A DNA stretch of 64,000 nucleotides, taken from a virus. The stretch covers positions 1 to 64,000 of the IMG/VR virus record IMGVR_UViG_3300005590_000001, one strand, 5' to 3'. Every line of letters starts with the position of its first letter. Within the stretch, counting starts at the first letter, position 1. This document shows, piece by piece, positions 16,630-25,864 of this stretch. Under the pieces are notes generated by a model. It made no database searches. It had not been told where the DNA came from and saw nothing but the letters and a program-made list of their open reading frames with translations. The position numbers were made by a program, and so were the translations under genes.

Positions 16630-16889
16630 TAGAATGTCCTCGCTTCTGTCAAACTATCTCCAGCACCCAACCTCGCAAAGAGGTTGTTGATCTCTGCCTT
16701 AAGAGCTGCTCTACATTCGTTTGCTGCTCGCGATGCCTTATCCATTTTTGCAATTTTCTCTGCATCAGGATTTTTTTTCTTATGTTCCGCCGCTTTCTCT
16801 TTTTCAAGATGAGCAACTTTCTCCACTTCGATTACCAGCCGATCAAATAGATCAGCTGGACAACTTAAATTTGGAATACCTTCTCTCAT
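16629..16889 (-). CDS. Small helical coiled-coil protein
   Basis: The 86 residues start with LSCPADLFDRLVIEVEKVAHLEKEKA and are helical and charged throughout. The pattern (DRLxIE.xK, long Lys/Glu helix) recurs among short phage proteins of unknown function. The stop abuts the start of the gene downstream. Confidence 0.7.
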   Translation of the reverse strand: MREGIPNLSCPADLFDRLVIEVEKVAHLEKEKAAEHKKKNPDAEKIAKMDKASRAANECRAALKAEINNLFARLGAGDSLTEARTF

Positions 16890-17155
16890 TTATCTTCTTT
16901 CAGTAAATCTATAAGCACATCGCCGTGACACGCATTCGGTGCACACCAACACGCGAGTACTTTATCTTTTAATTCGTGTAAATCTTTTAATAAATCTGGT
17001 TGTTGTAGAATCCATTCCCTATATTTTTCTACAACTTCTTCTCTTGTACCATCCTTACCAATTACAAATGGATTGCCCCATTTAGAAGGACGGCCAATAT
17101 AAACATCAAACGGTTCACGTTTGCAATGTACTACTTTACTCACGATGTTATCCAT
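16886..17155 (-). CDS. DUF4326 family protein
   Basis: About 89 residues from MDNIVSKVVHCKREPFDVYIG, with IGRPSKWGNPFVIGKDGTRE and the C-terminal LACWCAPNACHGDVL, the diagnostic CxCxP..CHGDVL end of DUF4326. The ATG at 17155 has a GGGGAAG Shine-Dalgarno. The frame stays open to 17248 and would add a hydrophobic N-terminus (LWNLAIFGFGIIHSILAIWL), so a membrane-anchored version cannot be excluded. Function unknown; a nucleotide-related role has been suggested for the family. Confidence 0.82.
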   Translation of the reverse strand: MDNIVSKVVHCKREPFDVYIGRPSKWGNPFVIGKDGTREEVVEKYREWILQQPDLLKDLHELKDKVLACWCAPNACHGDVLIDLLKEDK

Positions 17156-17240
17156 AAAGTTAACTTCCCCACTTTTAACTAGCCATATAGCAAGTATACT
17201 ATGGATTATACCAAATCCAAATATTGCTAAATTCCACAAA

Positions 17241-19724
17241 CTAAACATAAAGTTCCTTAATAGTATTTAAATTATTTTTAGCCCAATCTAAAATCTGATC
17301 AATACCAGTAGTAATATCTACTTTCGGCGACCACTCAAAAATACGCTGAACTTTATCTAGATCCGATATGTATATACGTTGATCAGCACGACGTTGTTCG
17401 CCGTTTTTATCCACAGATACAAACTTTTCGCCGGTTTTCTCTTCTACCATATTGATTAGTTCAAGTACTGACAATGTATTATTTTTACCACCGCCGACAT
17501 TAACTACAGTTGAAGGTCCGCCGTTATGTAAATACTGAATCTGCTTCAAAACTAAATCTTGAATATCATCCATAAATAGGCAGTCACGCACCTGTTTACC
17601 ACCCCAGCCGTAAATTGTTACTGGTAACTTAAGTAGATTAGCAATGACGAACCACGCGACCCATCCCTGCTCGGATTTTCCCCACTGATAAGGTCCAGCC
17701 AAACAATTGTGTACATGAAAATTATTTGCAATAAAATTATGACTATTTTCTACAGTCATATCATATACGTCATGAATTCCTATAGATTTTTTGTCTACAA
17801 TTTGATCCCAAACCATTCCTTCACCGCTGGTATCTTTGGTGTGAAGCTGTAACCAATCCTTAAATTTTGAGATTGCTAAATCTTCTTTCAAAAATTCTGA
17901 CAAATACATTAAATTATTTTGCCGATGATCATTATAGCTATATCCAATCTTATTAAATTTAGCATATGTATCTTTAGCAGATCCCAATCGTAGTTCAACA
18001 CCAATGGAAGTAGATCCGTCACTATTTTCATATTTAAGTGTTTGATGTAGTGAACTACCAATTCCGAACTCTAATAGCAGATCTCTTAATTCATACATAA
18101 ATGCATACAAATTATCTTGATAATCTTCAAGTTTACACTGAGTCATATTAAGATTTTGTAATTCTAATTTTTCTTGTCCCTTTCTGTTTCTATTTACCAC
18201 ATTGGGACAAGATCCTTCAGCGCCAAACAAACCACCCAAGAATTCTGCTTTGATATCTGTATCGGCAGATTTGATCCAATCCGGAACCAAATATTGATTG
18301 GTTACTTTTCTGTTGGTTGGCAACCCAAGTAAATACATATAGAATGAGAATGAAATACTACTAACACATATCTTTTTTGACTCTCCATCAATAATTTTAC
18401 CATTAGTTAATTCAGATTTAGAATTACTTTTAAAGATATCAGAACAATGAAATCCTAATTCCTTAATTTCATCTCTAATTTTTAATAAAGTTGCATCATG
18501 TTCATCATAAATTTGCATATTAATGGCAAAGTAATCTTTACCATTATCACTCCTTTGGCGTTTTTTAAATGACAAATGTCCGTCGCCGAAACACCACCCT
18601 AACAAACGAGCAATTTTATAAATGTTAGAATTGTTACATTTGAGCGGTAATAAACCTTTATTTTCTAAATCCGCAATAGACTTATCAATAAATTTTTGTG
18701 AGAATAACAAATCTGGATTAGAGATTGCCTCTCTATATTGATTTGAAGATAAAATTACTTTGTCTGATAATGCAGAAATATGTTTGCGTGTTCTTAAATC
18801 TGGATTAATTTCCACAAAAGAACCATGAGATATGTTTTCTAATTTTTGATATCCAGCAGGTGTGTAATACTGATGACAGTCTGTCGATTGAAGTTTAAAA
18901 CCCCTGCGAGTTGTCACTTCAAACAATTCTTTTTGACCGTTATGAAAGACACCGGTAGGTGTAGAATTATACCCTTGGTTGTCTTTAACGTCAATATCTT
19001 TGTCAATATTGATTAATTGTAGATCGCCGGATTTTGTCTTAATAAGAGTATCAGCAGCTAAACAACTAAACCGATTGATAACTGCCGGAATACTATAGGC
19101 GTCAGACCATTCCTGAATAAGTAAGTCGGCCATTGCTTTAGAAACGCCGTAAATACTACGGTCTCCGCCGTTGAGATTAAATCTCGTTGTTATTCCTCTT
19201 TCTGTAAATCCGTCACGTTCGTGTAATGCGACCATTACCGCTTGTTCTGGAGTAAGTTGAGGCTTAATAATATTATTTTTCTGCCGTGGAATAATATCTA
19301 CCCATTCATAACGAGTAGGTTTTTCTACATATGCAAAGTGATTGCAAGGTTCTCCCGGATATACCTTATTGGTAGACCAAAATACAATTGGAATTTTCGT
19401 TTTTCTAGAATACTCTAGAGTATTAAGCACACCAATTGTATTATTCTGAATATCGAATGCGGGATTCTTATAATTCACGGCTGATGGCTGAGCTGCCGTC
19501 AAAAGAATCGCATGATAATCGTCTCCAAGATTCTTGAAATCCTCCGGATTTCTAATGTCGCCGTGAATAAAATTTACTCCATGTTCTTTCAAACGCGGTA
19601 GATTAAATTCACTACCTCGGCGGACTAGGTTGTCTACCACATCCACCATCCATCCGTCTTTGGCAAAGTTACATGCTAAGTTTGCACCGATGAATCCGGC
19701 GCCGCCCAAAATTAAAAGTTTCAT
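17241..19724 (-). CDS. NAD-dependent sugar epimerase/dehydratase (SDR) interrupted by an intein
   Basis: The 827-residue precursor holds a 374-residue extended SDR enzyme and a 453-residue intein. ILGGAGFIGANLA is the GxxGxxG NAD site at the N-terminus. STNKVY and YGVSKAMADLL give the Ser/Tyr/Lys catalytic group. After the intein the frame continues CLAGPYQWGKSEQGWV, then IYGWGGKQVRDCLFMDD, typical of CDP-paratose 2-epimerase or UDP-hexose epimerase relatives. It probably supplies an activated sugar to the glycosyltransferases around it. The substrate is not determined. Confidence 0.88.
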   Translation of the reverse strand: MKLLILGGAGFIGANLACNFAKDGWMVDVVDNLVRRGSEFNLPRLKEHGVNFIHGDIRNPEDFKNLGDDYHAILLTAAQPSAVNYKNPAFDIQNNTIGVLNTLEYSRKTKIPIVFWSTNKVYPGEPCNHFAYVEKPTRYEWVDIIPRQKNNIIKPQLTPEQAVMVALHERDGFTERGITTRFNLNGGDRSIYGVSKAMADLLIQEWSDAYSIPAVINRFSCLAADTLIKTKSGDLQLINIDKDIDVKDNQGYNSTPTGVFHNGQKELFEVTTRRGFKLQSTDCHQYYTPAGYQKLENISHGSFVEINPDLRTRKHISALSDKVILSSNQYREAISNPDLLFSQKFIDKSIADLENKGLLPLKCNNSNIYKIARLLGWCFGDGHLSFKKRQRSDNGKDYFAINMQIYDEHDATLLKIRDEIKELGFHCSDIFKSNSKSELTNGKIIDGESKKICVSSISFSFYMYLLGLPTNRKVTNQYLVPDWIKSADTDIKAEFLGGLFGAEGSCPNVVNRNRKGQEKLELQNLNMTQCKLEDYQDNLYAFMYELRDLLLEFGIGSSLHQTLKYENSDGSTSIGVELRLGSAKDTYAKFNKIGYSYNDHRQNNLMYLSEFLKEDLAISKFKDWLQLHTKDTSGEGMVWDQIVDKKSIGIHDVYDMTVENSHNFIANNFHVHNCLAGPYQWGKSEQGWVAWFVIANLLKLPVTIYGWGGKQVRDCLFMDDIQDLVLKQIQYLHNGGPSTVVNVGGGKNNTLSVLELINMVEEKTGEKFVSVDKNGEQRRADQRIYISDLDKVQRIFEWSPKVDITTGIDQILDWAKNNLNTIKELYV
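17706..19064 (-). mobile_element. Intein with LAGLIDADG endonuclease in the SDR epimerase
   Basis: Starts at Cys221 (CLAADTLIKTKSGD) and ends at Asn673 (NNFHVHN), with Cys as +1 residue. Endonuclease motifs are LLGWCFGDGHL and FLGGLFGAEGS. The terminal His-Asn and the intein block VYDMTVENSHNFIA are intact. The host site NRFS/CLAGPYQWG is the conserved substrate-side loop of the SDR fold, so the enzyme needs splicing to function. Confidence 0.9.
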
Positions 19725-20227
19725 TTCTCAAATTCTTTCTTTAGTTCTTCATATTTCTGTTTACGGGCTTTCTTTTCGAACGCCTTTCGCTCTTCCGCTT
19801 CTCTTTTTTTCTTCTCTTCTAATTTATGTTTTTCAATTTTAGCAAATTCTGCCATACGCTCTTTTCCCAACTTATCATACAGTTCAGCAACATCGTCTGG
19901 GTAAGAATTAGATTCTAAATAGTGGGAAATATAATGTTCGGAATCGTTAATATCATCCCACTCATCATCATCTTCATTAATAAAACTGTTTGTAGTAAGA
20001 ACATGGTGGTATGAAGGGTCTGTATTAACATTATCAGAGTTGCCACGATAAGGAGCATACTCAGCTGTTTCCATATCGAAATCAACCATTGCTTCTACAA
20101 GCGACTCGATTGTTTCATGTCTAGACCATCTATCTCTACCTTGAGTAGTGCTCTGTAAACAATTACAACCTCGACCGCAATAATGATCTTCGTATGGTGT
20201 GTATGACAACAAAATATACTTATACAT
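19721..20227 (-). CDS. Hypothetical protein with C-terminal coiled coil
   Basis: The 168 residues have an N-terminal Cys-containing part (HYCGRGCNCLQ), an acidic middle (NEDDDEWDDINDSEHY) and a long Lys/Glu coiled coil from about residue 125 to the end. Overlaps neighbours by 4 and 1 bases. Not recognised. Confidence 0.65.
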   Translation of the reverse strand: MYKYILLSYTPYEDHYCGRGCNCLQSTTQGRDRWSRHETIESLVEAMVDFDMETAEYAPYRGNSDNVNTDPSYHHVLTTNSFINEDDDEWDDINDSEHYISHYLESNSYPDDVAELYDKLGKERMAEFAKIEKHKLEEKKKREAEERKAFEKKARKQKYEELKKEFEK

Positions 20228-20931
20228 TAAAATCTCCCATTTTTAAAGTATGCAGGATATCTTTTATGTTGTCCAAGCGTACTTTCTTGATGTTCAACAA
20301 TAAATTCATTTTCACAATAAAACATAGGTAATCCAACACGCTGGGCATGTTGACTTACCTGAGAATCCTCTGTACCAGAACTCCCACGGATAAGATCATT
20401 TTTCCAAGGTACTGATTTTAAAAATTCTGTAGGAGTAAATCTACAAAAACCACCGACATGCTTTACAGGACGTCTCGTAATAAATCTATTAAATCCAACT
20501 CCCCATTTGATTTCTTGTACATCATGGTCTGCACATTTGGGTACACCCCCCGGATTGTTAATAAGACCTACGGGATATGGCGACCACACCGCATGTGGAT
20601 TTGCTTCAAGCATAGCCAATACTTTTCTTGCCCGCGAATCAATTAGCTTAGCATCGTCATCTAACTTAAGAGTAAATTGTGTATCTTCAATTTCATTTAA
20701 GATTTTTTGTATACCTAAAGCAATGCCGATATTTTCAGACCATTTGTGAATTGTAATACCGTGTCTATCAACAGCACATTCAACTCCCTCATCAACATTA
20801 CATCCTTGACAAATAATGTGGTGGTTTGCTAATTCATACCATTCGAAATCATTATATATCGCTTTAATAGAATCATATAAATAATCATCACGACCACCGA
20901 TTGTGAATTGAATAATATTAAGTTTTTTCAT
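20227..20931 (-). CDS. Glycosyltransferase-like protein (GT-A)
   Basis: About 234 residues from MKKLNIIQFTIGGRDDYLYD. TIHKWSENIGIALGIQKIL and FTLKLDDDAKLID reproduce the GT2 layout, with the DxD-type metal site at LDDD. An alternative start at 20958 adds nine residues. It overlaps the dCMP deaminase gene. Donor and acceptor unknown. Confidence 0.78.
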   Translation of the reverse strand: MKKLNIIQFTIGGRDDYLYDSIKAIYNDFEWYELANHHIICQGCNVDEGVECAVDRHGITIHKWSENIGIALGIQKILNEIEDTQFTLKLDDDAKLIDSRARKVLAMLEANPHAVWSPYPVGLINNPGGVPKCADHDVQEIKWGVGFNRFITRRPVKHVGGFCRFTPTEFLKSVPWKNDLIRGSSGTEDSQVSQHAQRVGLPMFYCENEFIVEHQESTLGQHKRYPAYFKNGRF

Positions 20932-21409
20932 ATTCGACACATTCAATTCCAACTTCATCCATTAATTCACGAGACTGTCGCAAATTCTCTTCCCACCTTG
21001 ATGGTGCCGATTTAAATGGATAAGTTACTATTCTATTAAGATTAGTTTGCATAATATGGACCAAACATCGTACACACGGCGCACCACCCCAAACTTGACC
21101 TGTTGAATCTCTAGCAACCATATACATTGTTGCATCTGATAAATCTTCACCTTTAGTATCAAGAATAGCATTTACTTCTGCATGAATTACCAATTGATAT
21201 TTGAGTTCTCGATTCATTAAGCGTTCAATTGTATCTTCTAATCGTTTTGGTAAACCGTTATATCCTATACCAATAATTTTTTTATCTCTTATGATTACGG
21301 CACCAACTTGTGTACTAGGATCTTTAGACCAATTTGCTACTTCTTCAGTAAATTTTAAAAATCTTTTATCCCATTTTTCATAATTTACGTAAGTCATACT
21401 TTTGCCCAA
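20918..21409 (-). CDS. Deoxycytidylate (dCMP) deaminase
   Basis: The 163-residue enzyme has the zinc motif VIHAEVNAIL (HAE with the catalytic Glu) and APCVRC (PCxxC), plus DPSTQVGAVIIRDKKIIG and GYNGLP, which are specific to dCMP deaminases of the T4 cd type. It converts dCMP to dUMP, the substrate for thymidylate synthesis by the ThyX encoded at 26575. An ATG at 21397 is an alternative start. Confidence 0.93.
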   Translation of the reverse strand: MGKSMTYVNYEKWDKRFLKFTEEVANWSKDPSTQVGAVIIRDKKIIGIGYNGLPKRLEDTIERLMNRELKYQLVIHAEVNAILDTKGEDLSDATMYMVARDSTGQVWGGAPCVRCLVHIMQTNLNRIVTYPFKSAPSRWEENLRQSRELMDEVGIECVEYEKT

Positions 21410-22107
21410 TCTATAAGCGGTGACATAAACGGTTCATGACAGTGTGTACTATAGCCCGGTATTGGAGTATACAATCTATATCCACACTCATAAAGGTCTC
21501 GAAACAAAGCTCTATCATTAAGATTATATTTTAATGCTTTGCCGAAAATAAGCCCTCTATCAATTTTCGCCGGATTAAGCATCCATGTACAAGTAGTACT
21601 TTCTGCACTTCTCCAATGTGTACTCTCCGTTAAAGTAATTTCTTCAGCTTTATAGCTCCAATCATCATCACGGGTATAACGATCTTTATGATCGTAAAGG
21701 GTCATTAAACCAAATTTTTCCAACCCTTCAAGAATGACCAAGTCTGCATCTTCACGATGCAAATAGTCATCTTCTAAGAAGTAAATTGGAGATTCCAGTT
21801 CTTTTAATTCGCCAACTGATATAGCATATAACAAAGATGATTTATTATTCGCCCAACCATAATCAAAAATTGATACTTCATTGAAATATGCAGCACTTAA
21901 TTGTTTGTTCATATAATCCAATAAGACTCTGGAATTGTTTTTCCCAGTATCAAAAACAATACTTAGAAAGCATTCGCCACGTAATGGAAGCAATACATGT
22001 TTGACGAAGTTATCAAAGCATGCTTTTTTACAAAAATATGCCGGACGTTGTGGTTTTTTTGGTGTAACCACTTCATTGTCACACGCACGATAAATAATTT
22101 CAATCAT
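21394..22107 (-). CDS. Glycosyltransferase-like protein
   Basis: The 237 residues contain IYFLEDDYLHREDADLVILE, an acidic DxD-like site typical of GT-A enzymes, and STTCTWMLNPAKIDRG and YSTHCHEPFMSPLIDW downstream. The fold call rests on these motifs. It overlaps the dCMP deaminase start by 16 bases. Confidence 0.65.
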   Translation of the reverse strand: MIEIIYRACDNEVVTPKKPQRPAYFCKKACFDNFVKHVLLPLRGECFLSIVFDTGKNNSRVLLDYMNKQLSAAYFNEVSIFDYGWANNKSSLLYAISVGELKELESPIYFLEDDYLHREDADLVILEGLEKFGLMTLYDHKDRYTRDDDWSYKAEEITLTESTHWRSAESTTCTWMLNPAKIDRGLIFGKALKYNLNDRALFRDLYECGYRLYTPIPGYSTHCHEPFMSPLIDWAKV

Positions 22108-22647
22108 CTAAATCCTCTCTTCCTTCCAAACGCTCATATAATAATTTATTTCTGATTTTTTATTGTCCTGTAAAAAATTATCTATTAATATTTTGATTCT
22201 TTTTTTATGTTTGGGAGTGCAATTATTGATATCAATCAATATAACTTGATTGTAATAATCTAAAAAATTATCTCGATAATAAGTATTATATCTTAATAAT
22301 CTAGAATCACAATAACTATATATTTCAGTTCTAAGTTTTTTTAGATGATGACTATCTTCATATTCTAAAGCAATACTTAACATTCCAGTTTTAGAAGATT
22401 TTTCTGGAATAAAATATGAATACGATAATCTTGCTCTTTTATCTTTTTTTAAATCTTGAATCTTATTCTTTAATATTAATCCACGAGTATCTCCACGAAT
22501 CAAATAATATTGATAAAATGAAGGTATTGTGTTTAAAGTATATATTTTAAACTGTTCACTATAAACAAAACAATTCTTGAAAAATCTATAATTATATAGA
22601 TAATTTAAATTATATTTTAAAATAACACGGTCAAGTTTATCAACCAT
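22108..22647 (-). CDS. Hypothetical protein
   Basis: About 179 residues from MVDKLDRVILKYNLNYLY. The start at 22647 overlaps the preceding stop by 8 bases. It is unusually rich in Tyr, Asn, Lys and Ile and is more AT-rich than its neighbours. No motif recognised. Confidence 0.6.
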   Translation of the reverse strand: MVDKLDRVILKYNLNYLYNYRFFKNCFVYSEQFKIYTLNTIPSFYQYYLIRGDTRGLILKNKIQDLKKDKRARLSYSYFIPEKSSKTGMLSIALEYEDSHHLKKLRTEIYSYCDSRLLRYNTYYRDNFLDYYNQVILIDINNCTPKHKKRIKILIDNFLQDNKKSEINYYMSVWKEERI

Positions 22648-23290
22648 ACAACAATTCCATAGCAGCAGTATTATTTTTTCCATGAAATCCAAATGACTTG
22701 TAAGACTCTAAATCATGAGGATTGTGTCTATATTCCGTAACATTTTCAACAGAAAATCTCCGCGCTAATTCCATCGGGGCAAATTTAATTTTCTCAATCG
22801 ATGTCATAAAATGATATTCTTTGACACAAGCGGTCCAATCTTCTCCATGTTTTTCCGCTATCACAGAGAAACAATTATGCATTGCTTTTAGAAATTTTTG
22901 ACTACGTAATGAGAAACCACCATTGCCCACCCTATTACATTGGCCGACATTCGGCCATAATGCTCCAATATAATCATACTGTAAAAATGTGTCTGTCCAT
23001 TGTGTTGGATCAATAATGTATCCATCATACTGGATGGTTAGGCAGAATTCTGTGTCAATATACTTGTATAAATTTGATAGTATCCACGGCGAAAATTCTT
23101 TCCACGTAATACTTGTGGGTACATATTCAATCGAATATTCTGATAAGGTGTCGAGTATATTCAGATCTGGTCCAATTAATTTACATAAGAAAGGAATATG
23201 CGGCGGCATTGATCGCCGACAATGTTCTAAGGCTTTAACCGTACGGCCTATAAAATCCTCTGATGTTATCAATGCAACAATAGTAATCAT
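22640..23290 (-). CDS. DUF5672 family (glycosyltransferase-like) protein
   Basis: The 216 residues contain FCLTIQYDGYIIDPTQWTD, YDYIGALWP and VGNGGFSLRSQKFLKAM, the three signature blocks of DUF5672, a GT-A-like family found near polysaccharide genes. The acidic QYDGY corresponds to the usual metal-binding site. Confidence 0.85.
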   Translation of the reverse strand: MITIVALITSEDFIGRTVKALEHCRRSMPPHIPFLCKLIGPDLNILDTLSEYSIEYVPTSITWKEFSPWILSNLYKYIDTEFCLTIQYDGYIIDPTQWTDTFLQYDYIGALWPNVGQCNRVGNGGFSLRSQKFLKAMHNCFSVIAEKHGEDWTACVKEYHFMTSIEKIKFAPMELARRFSVENVTEYRHNPHDLESYKSFGFHGKNNTAAMELLYG

Positions 23291-23922
23291 ATTTCTCTAC
23301 ACTCCAATTCGGAAAGACCAATGTAACGTACGCCGTGTACAACTTGATCAAAACTCTTATGATGATGGCCGAACACACAAATTTTTGGTTTTCGTTTACG
23401 CACCATTTCCTCTAGTAATATACTTGTATTATCACAAAATAGTGCCGAAAATCCAAAAGATTCTAAGATTTTTTGATCTTTATGTAATCGCGGTATTACA
23501 GAACGTGGCGGACAATGAGCAATAAGAATTTCGGCCGATGACCAAGTCCACCTATCTTCACAATCCTTCATTTCTCCATATGTAAGTTCTTCTTCAGGCC
23601 ACCACGTTCTAATGTGAGTTTGTATACGTTGAGCTTCTCGATATACTCGATCTATGGATAATCCACCTCTTACAAAAAAGAATTCTTTGTCAAGAGTAAA
23701 CGTACCATAATCACCCAAACAATAAGAACTGTCCAAACATATATCATAATCATCATGATTTCCCGGAATTACCCAGTGTTCGCCTTTGCCAAGACCGGAA
23801 TATTCTAACTTATTCCATGCAGAAGCAAAGCCAAAGTCTCCGACCTGAACTGTGTTTTTCTTATTTTCCACGATCTGAAAGTATTCGTTCACTTTGCCGT
23901 GAACATCGCCAATTACGTACAT
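23287..23922 (-). CDS. Calcineurin-like metallophosphoesterase
   Basis: About 211 residues from MYVIGDVHGKVNEY. The two-metal site reads GDVHG, VGDFGF, PGNHDD, AHCPPRS and FGHHHKS in order, complete for an active phosphoesterase. The ATG at 23922 is preferred to 23955 because it places the first strand at the N-terminus. Substrate unknown: small nucleotides, RNA ends or phosphoproteins are all possible. Confidence 0.88.
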   Translation of the reverse strand: MYVIGDVHGKVNEYFQIVENKKNTVQVGDFGFASAWNKLEYSGLGKGEHWVIPGNHDDYDICLDSSYCLGDYGTFTLDKEFFFVRGGLSIDRVYREAQRIQTHIRTWWPEEELTYGEMKDCEDRWTWSSAEILIAHCPPRSVIPRLHKDQKILESFGFSALFCDNTSILLEEMVRKRKPKICVFGHHHKSFDQVVHGVRYIGLSELECREI

Positions 23923-23934
23923 CTTATCCTCAAA

Positions 23935-24007
23935 TAGACCCGGAAGGATTCGCACCTTCGACCTGCGGTTTAGAAGACCGCCGCTCTATCTCCTGAGCTA
24001 CGAGTCC
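23935..24007 (-). tRNA. tRNA-Arg (anticodon TCT)
   Basis: The acceptor GGACTCG pairs with CGGGTCT (two G-U pairs). The D-arm is GCTC with GAGC, the anticodon arm is GCGGT-CTTCTAA-ACCGC with anticodon TCT, and the T-arm is GAAGG-TGCGAAT-CCTTC. The discriminator is A and no CCA is encoded. The stop codon of the upstream gene at 23998 lies inside the tRNA 5' end. Confidence 0.93.
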
Positions 24008-24195
24008 CACTTATATATAAAAATAGTAGTATGACATCCCGGAAAAGGACACTGAAAAGACCACGCTGGTCCATCTCTTTGGGAACTTCTATCTACACAT
24101 TCACGTTGTTCGACTTCAGTAATAGTATTGCAATTAGAACATTTAGCTTGGGTTGTACGTGATTCTGGTAGATATCCTTGTTTAATTATCTTCAT
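23998..24195 (-). CDS. Zinc-ribbon small protein
   Basis: About 65 residues from MKIIKQGYLPESRTTQ, with CSNCNTITE and CPFPGCHTTIFIY, two Cys pairs of a zinc ribbon. The TAG stop is bases 8-10 of the downstream tRNA-Arg. An in-frame ATG four codons earlier is possible. Function unknown. Confidence 0.7.
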   Translation of the reverse strand: MKIIKQGYLPESRTTQAKCSNCNTITEVEQRECVDRSSQRDGPAWSFQCPFPGCHTTIFIYKWDS

Positions 24196-24520
24196 GTTCT
24201 TCCTCACTAAGAAAATTCAAAATTTTTGTTCGTAATTTCCTTTTGATTGTTCCAATGTGATTCTTGATAGGATTAATAAAGAAAAATGGTACAAGCATAA
24301 TTATCCACAGATTTGCGATAAGCAGAAGTATTGTGCAAAACAAACCAACCGTAATATTTGTAATAAATAAAAAACAATGACGAGGCTCGTCATATAACAG
24401 TTCATTATCATACCATACTTGGTAAGTGGCAATTGGAGAAAACCAATGTAATCTGACCAATATGTTGCAGATTGCTAACACTAAAAGCACAAAGGCTGAA
24501 ATAAATTCTAACACTATCAC
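24182..24520 (-). CDS. Membrane protein
   Basis: The 112 residues have hydrophobic segments FISAFVLLVLAICNILV, FLFITNITVGLFCTILLL and NLWIIMLVPFFFI, giving about three membrane helices, and a charged C-terminus LSEEEHEDN. Overlaps both neighbours. Unknown role. Confidence 0.65.
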   Translation of the reverse strand: MIVLEFISAFVLLVLAICNILVRLHWFSPIATYQVWYDNELLYDEPRHCFLFITNITVGLFCTILLLIANLWIIMLVPFFFINPIKNHIGTIKRKLRTKILNFLSEEEHEDN

Positions 24521-24708
24521 ATCTTTCTCTTACAAAGTTTATAGAGATATATTACCAATTTACATAATCCATATATAGGCCAAAAAATAATGTTAATAAA
24601 CAGATGAGGCCACAGGATTGGCATCATTATAGATGCTATAATCATCACTAGTATTATAAAAACTGTGCATAAAATTGTAGTGAAATTTACTTTATCTTCA
24701 TCTTTCAT
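24517..24708 (-). CDS. Small membrane protein
   Basis: The 63 residues contain TILCTVFIILVMIIASIMMPI and INIIFWPIYGLCKLVIYLY, two probable membrane helices, and a basic tail. It overlaps the upstream secreted protein by 11 bases. Unknown. Confidence 0.6.
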   Translation of the reverse strand: MKDEDKVNFTTILCTVFIILVMIIASIMMPILWPHLFINIIFWPIYGLCKLVIYLYKLCKRKM

Positions 24709-25318
24709 TGAAATACTTAAATACTTTAGTCATAGGAATAATAGTTCCGTAATTTTTCTTATTTCTATAAAAATTGTTACATATTACACCATACAATTTG
24801 TCTTTATGATAAACAGGGCATCCATACCAACTTTTAGAAATTGCACCGCGTATTACCGTATACTTCCAACCATCTTCTGAGTATGTTTCACTATATACTG
24901 AGAGACTTGAAATATGATCCAATCCACTATAAGACCATCTTTTTACTTTTAAAGATTGTTGGTATTCTATACCTTCTTTTATTTGATCTATCTGTATATC
25001 AAACCAATCAAGATTAGGAAAACGATAGAAGAATATGGGTGCTGTTGGAATTGAAGCGACGTGTTCAACTTGAATAATAGCTTGAAAGACAATATTGTCA
25101 GGATGGGAGAGCTTGATTCCTTTTCTGCCGCCACTAAAATCAACTTCTTCAGTAGTTACTGCGTAGTAGTAGTCTTTCGTCTTATGAAAAACGGTAGATT
25201 CATATTCTACGAATTTAGTGCTAAGACCGTCGCGAATACTAACTATAGGGGCGTACGGTAAAAAATCTTCTGCCGAACAAATAGGTATGGTTACTAGTAA
25301 TATGAGTAGTATTCTCAT
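24698..25318 (-). CDS. Secreted protein, possible degenerate trypsin-like fold
   Basis: About 206 residues from MRILLILLVTIPICSAEDF, a clean Sec signal. The C-terminal part ISKSWYGCPVYHKDKLYGVICN recalls the active-site strand of trypsin-like proteases (GDSGGPV...GVV), but the serine position appears to be Tyr, so it would be inactive. This likeness is weak. The ATG at 25318 is chosen because it begins the signal peptide. Confidence 0.55.
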   Translation of the reverse strand: MRILLILLVTIPICSAEDFLPYAPIVSIRDGLSTKFVEYESTVFHKTKDYYYAVTTEEVDFSGGRKGIKLSHPDNIVFQAIIQVEHVASIPTAPIFFYRFPNLDWFDIQIDQIKEGIEYQQSLKVKRWSYSGLDHISSLSVYSETYSEDGWKYTVIRGAISKSWYGCPVYHKDKLYGVICNNFYRNKKNYGTIIPMTKVFKYFNER

Positions 25319-25322
25319 AATA

Positions 25323-25793
25323 TTAAACCTCGAAAAGCAGATCTGCCGTATTTTCGAAAATTTTAACAAGCTGCGGTGACATATTAAAACGTTTCGCATT
25401 TACTTCAATGCTCTTGCGAATGTTTCCATCGTTATGCCTTTCGCTTGCAGCTTTCCAATCGCACAACATTTCTACCAAGTCCATCAGGTTCATATCGTCA
25501 ACACCATTCTTGTGATGTTCAGGATGATGCCTATTATGTGCGTAATGATGTTCTAGAGCGACACCTAACTCTTTCCTAAAACCTTCATATTCAGGGCTAC
25601 CATATGTTGCCCCTGCCAATTTAGGAGTGTACTCTGTGAATAATTCAACCTCTGGAGACCCCAATTTTGTTTGGTCGTGTTCTTCTCCACGTTTCAAGAG
25701 ATTGGCTATGCACCTGTTTAGAAGATTACGCACCCTTTCAATATGTCGAAATGTATGATAATTACACGCTTCTTGTGATTTTGTTAAACTCAT
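25323..25793 (-). CDS. DUF5662 family protein
   Basis: The 156 residues show EEHDQTKLGSPEV, YGSPEYEGFRKELG, HHYAHNRHHPEHHKNG and MNLMDLVEMLCDWKAA, the full DUF5662 pattern. The conserved His and Asp residues resemble an HD-type metal site, so a phosphohydrolase is possible, though no activity is known to me. Confidence 0.88.
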   Translation of the reverse strand: MSLTKSQEACNYHTFRHIERVRNLLNRCIANLLKRGEEHDQTKLGSPEVELFTEYTPKLAGATYGSPEYEGFRKELGVALEHHYAHNRHHPEHHKNGVDDMNLMDLVEMLCDWKAASERHNDGNIRKSIEVNAKRFNMSPQLVKIFENTADLLFEV

Positions 25794-25864
25794 TATTCTT
25801 CCTCATTAATTTGCAATAATTCCATTACGATTTCACCCACAGTAACTGCTGCTATTAGTCTCAT
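25793..25864 (-). CDS. Possible 23-aa peptide
   Basis: MRLIAAVTVGEIVMELLQIN plus EEE. Its stop overlaps the next start (TAATG) and its start lies in the end of the YopX-like gene. Likely only translational coupling; coding is unproven. Confidence 0.3.
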   Translation of the reverse strand: MRLIAAVTVGEIVMELLQINEEE

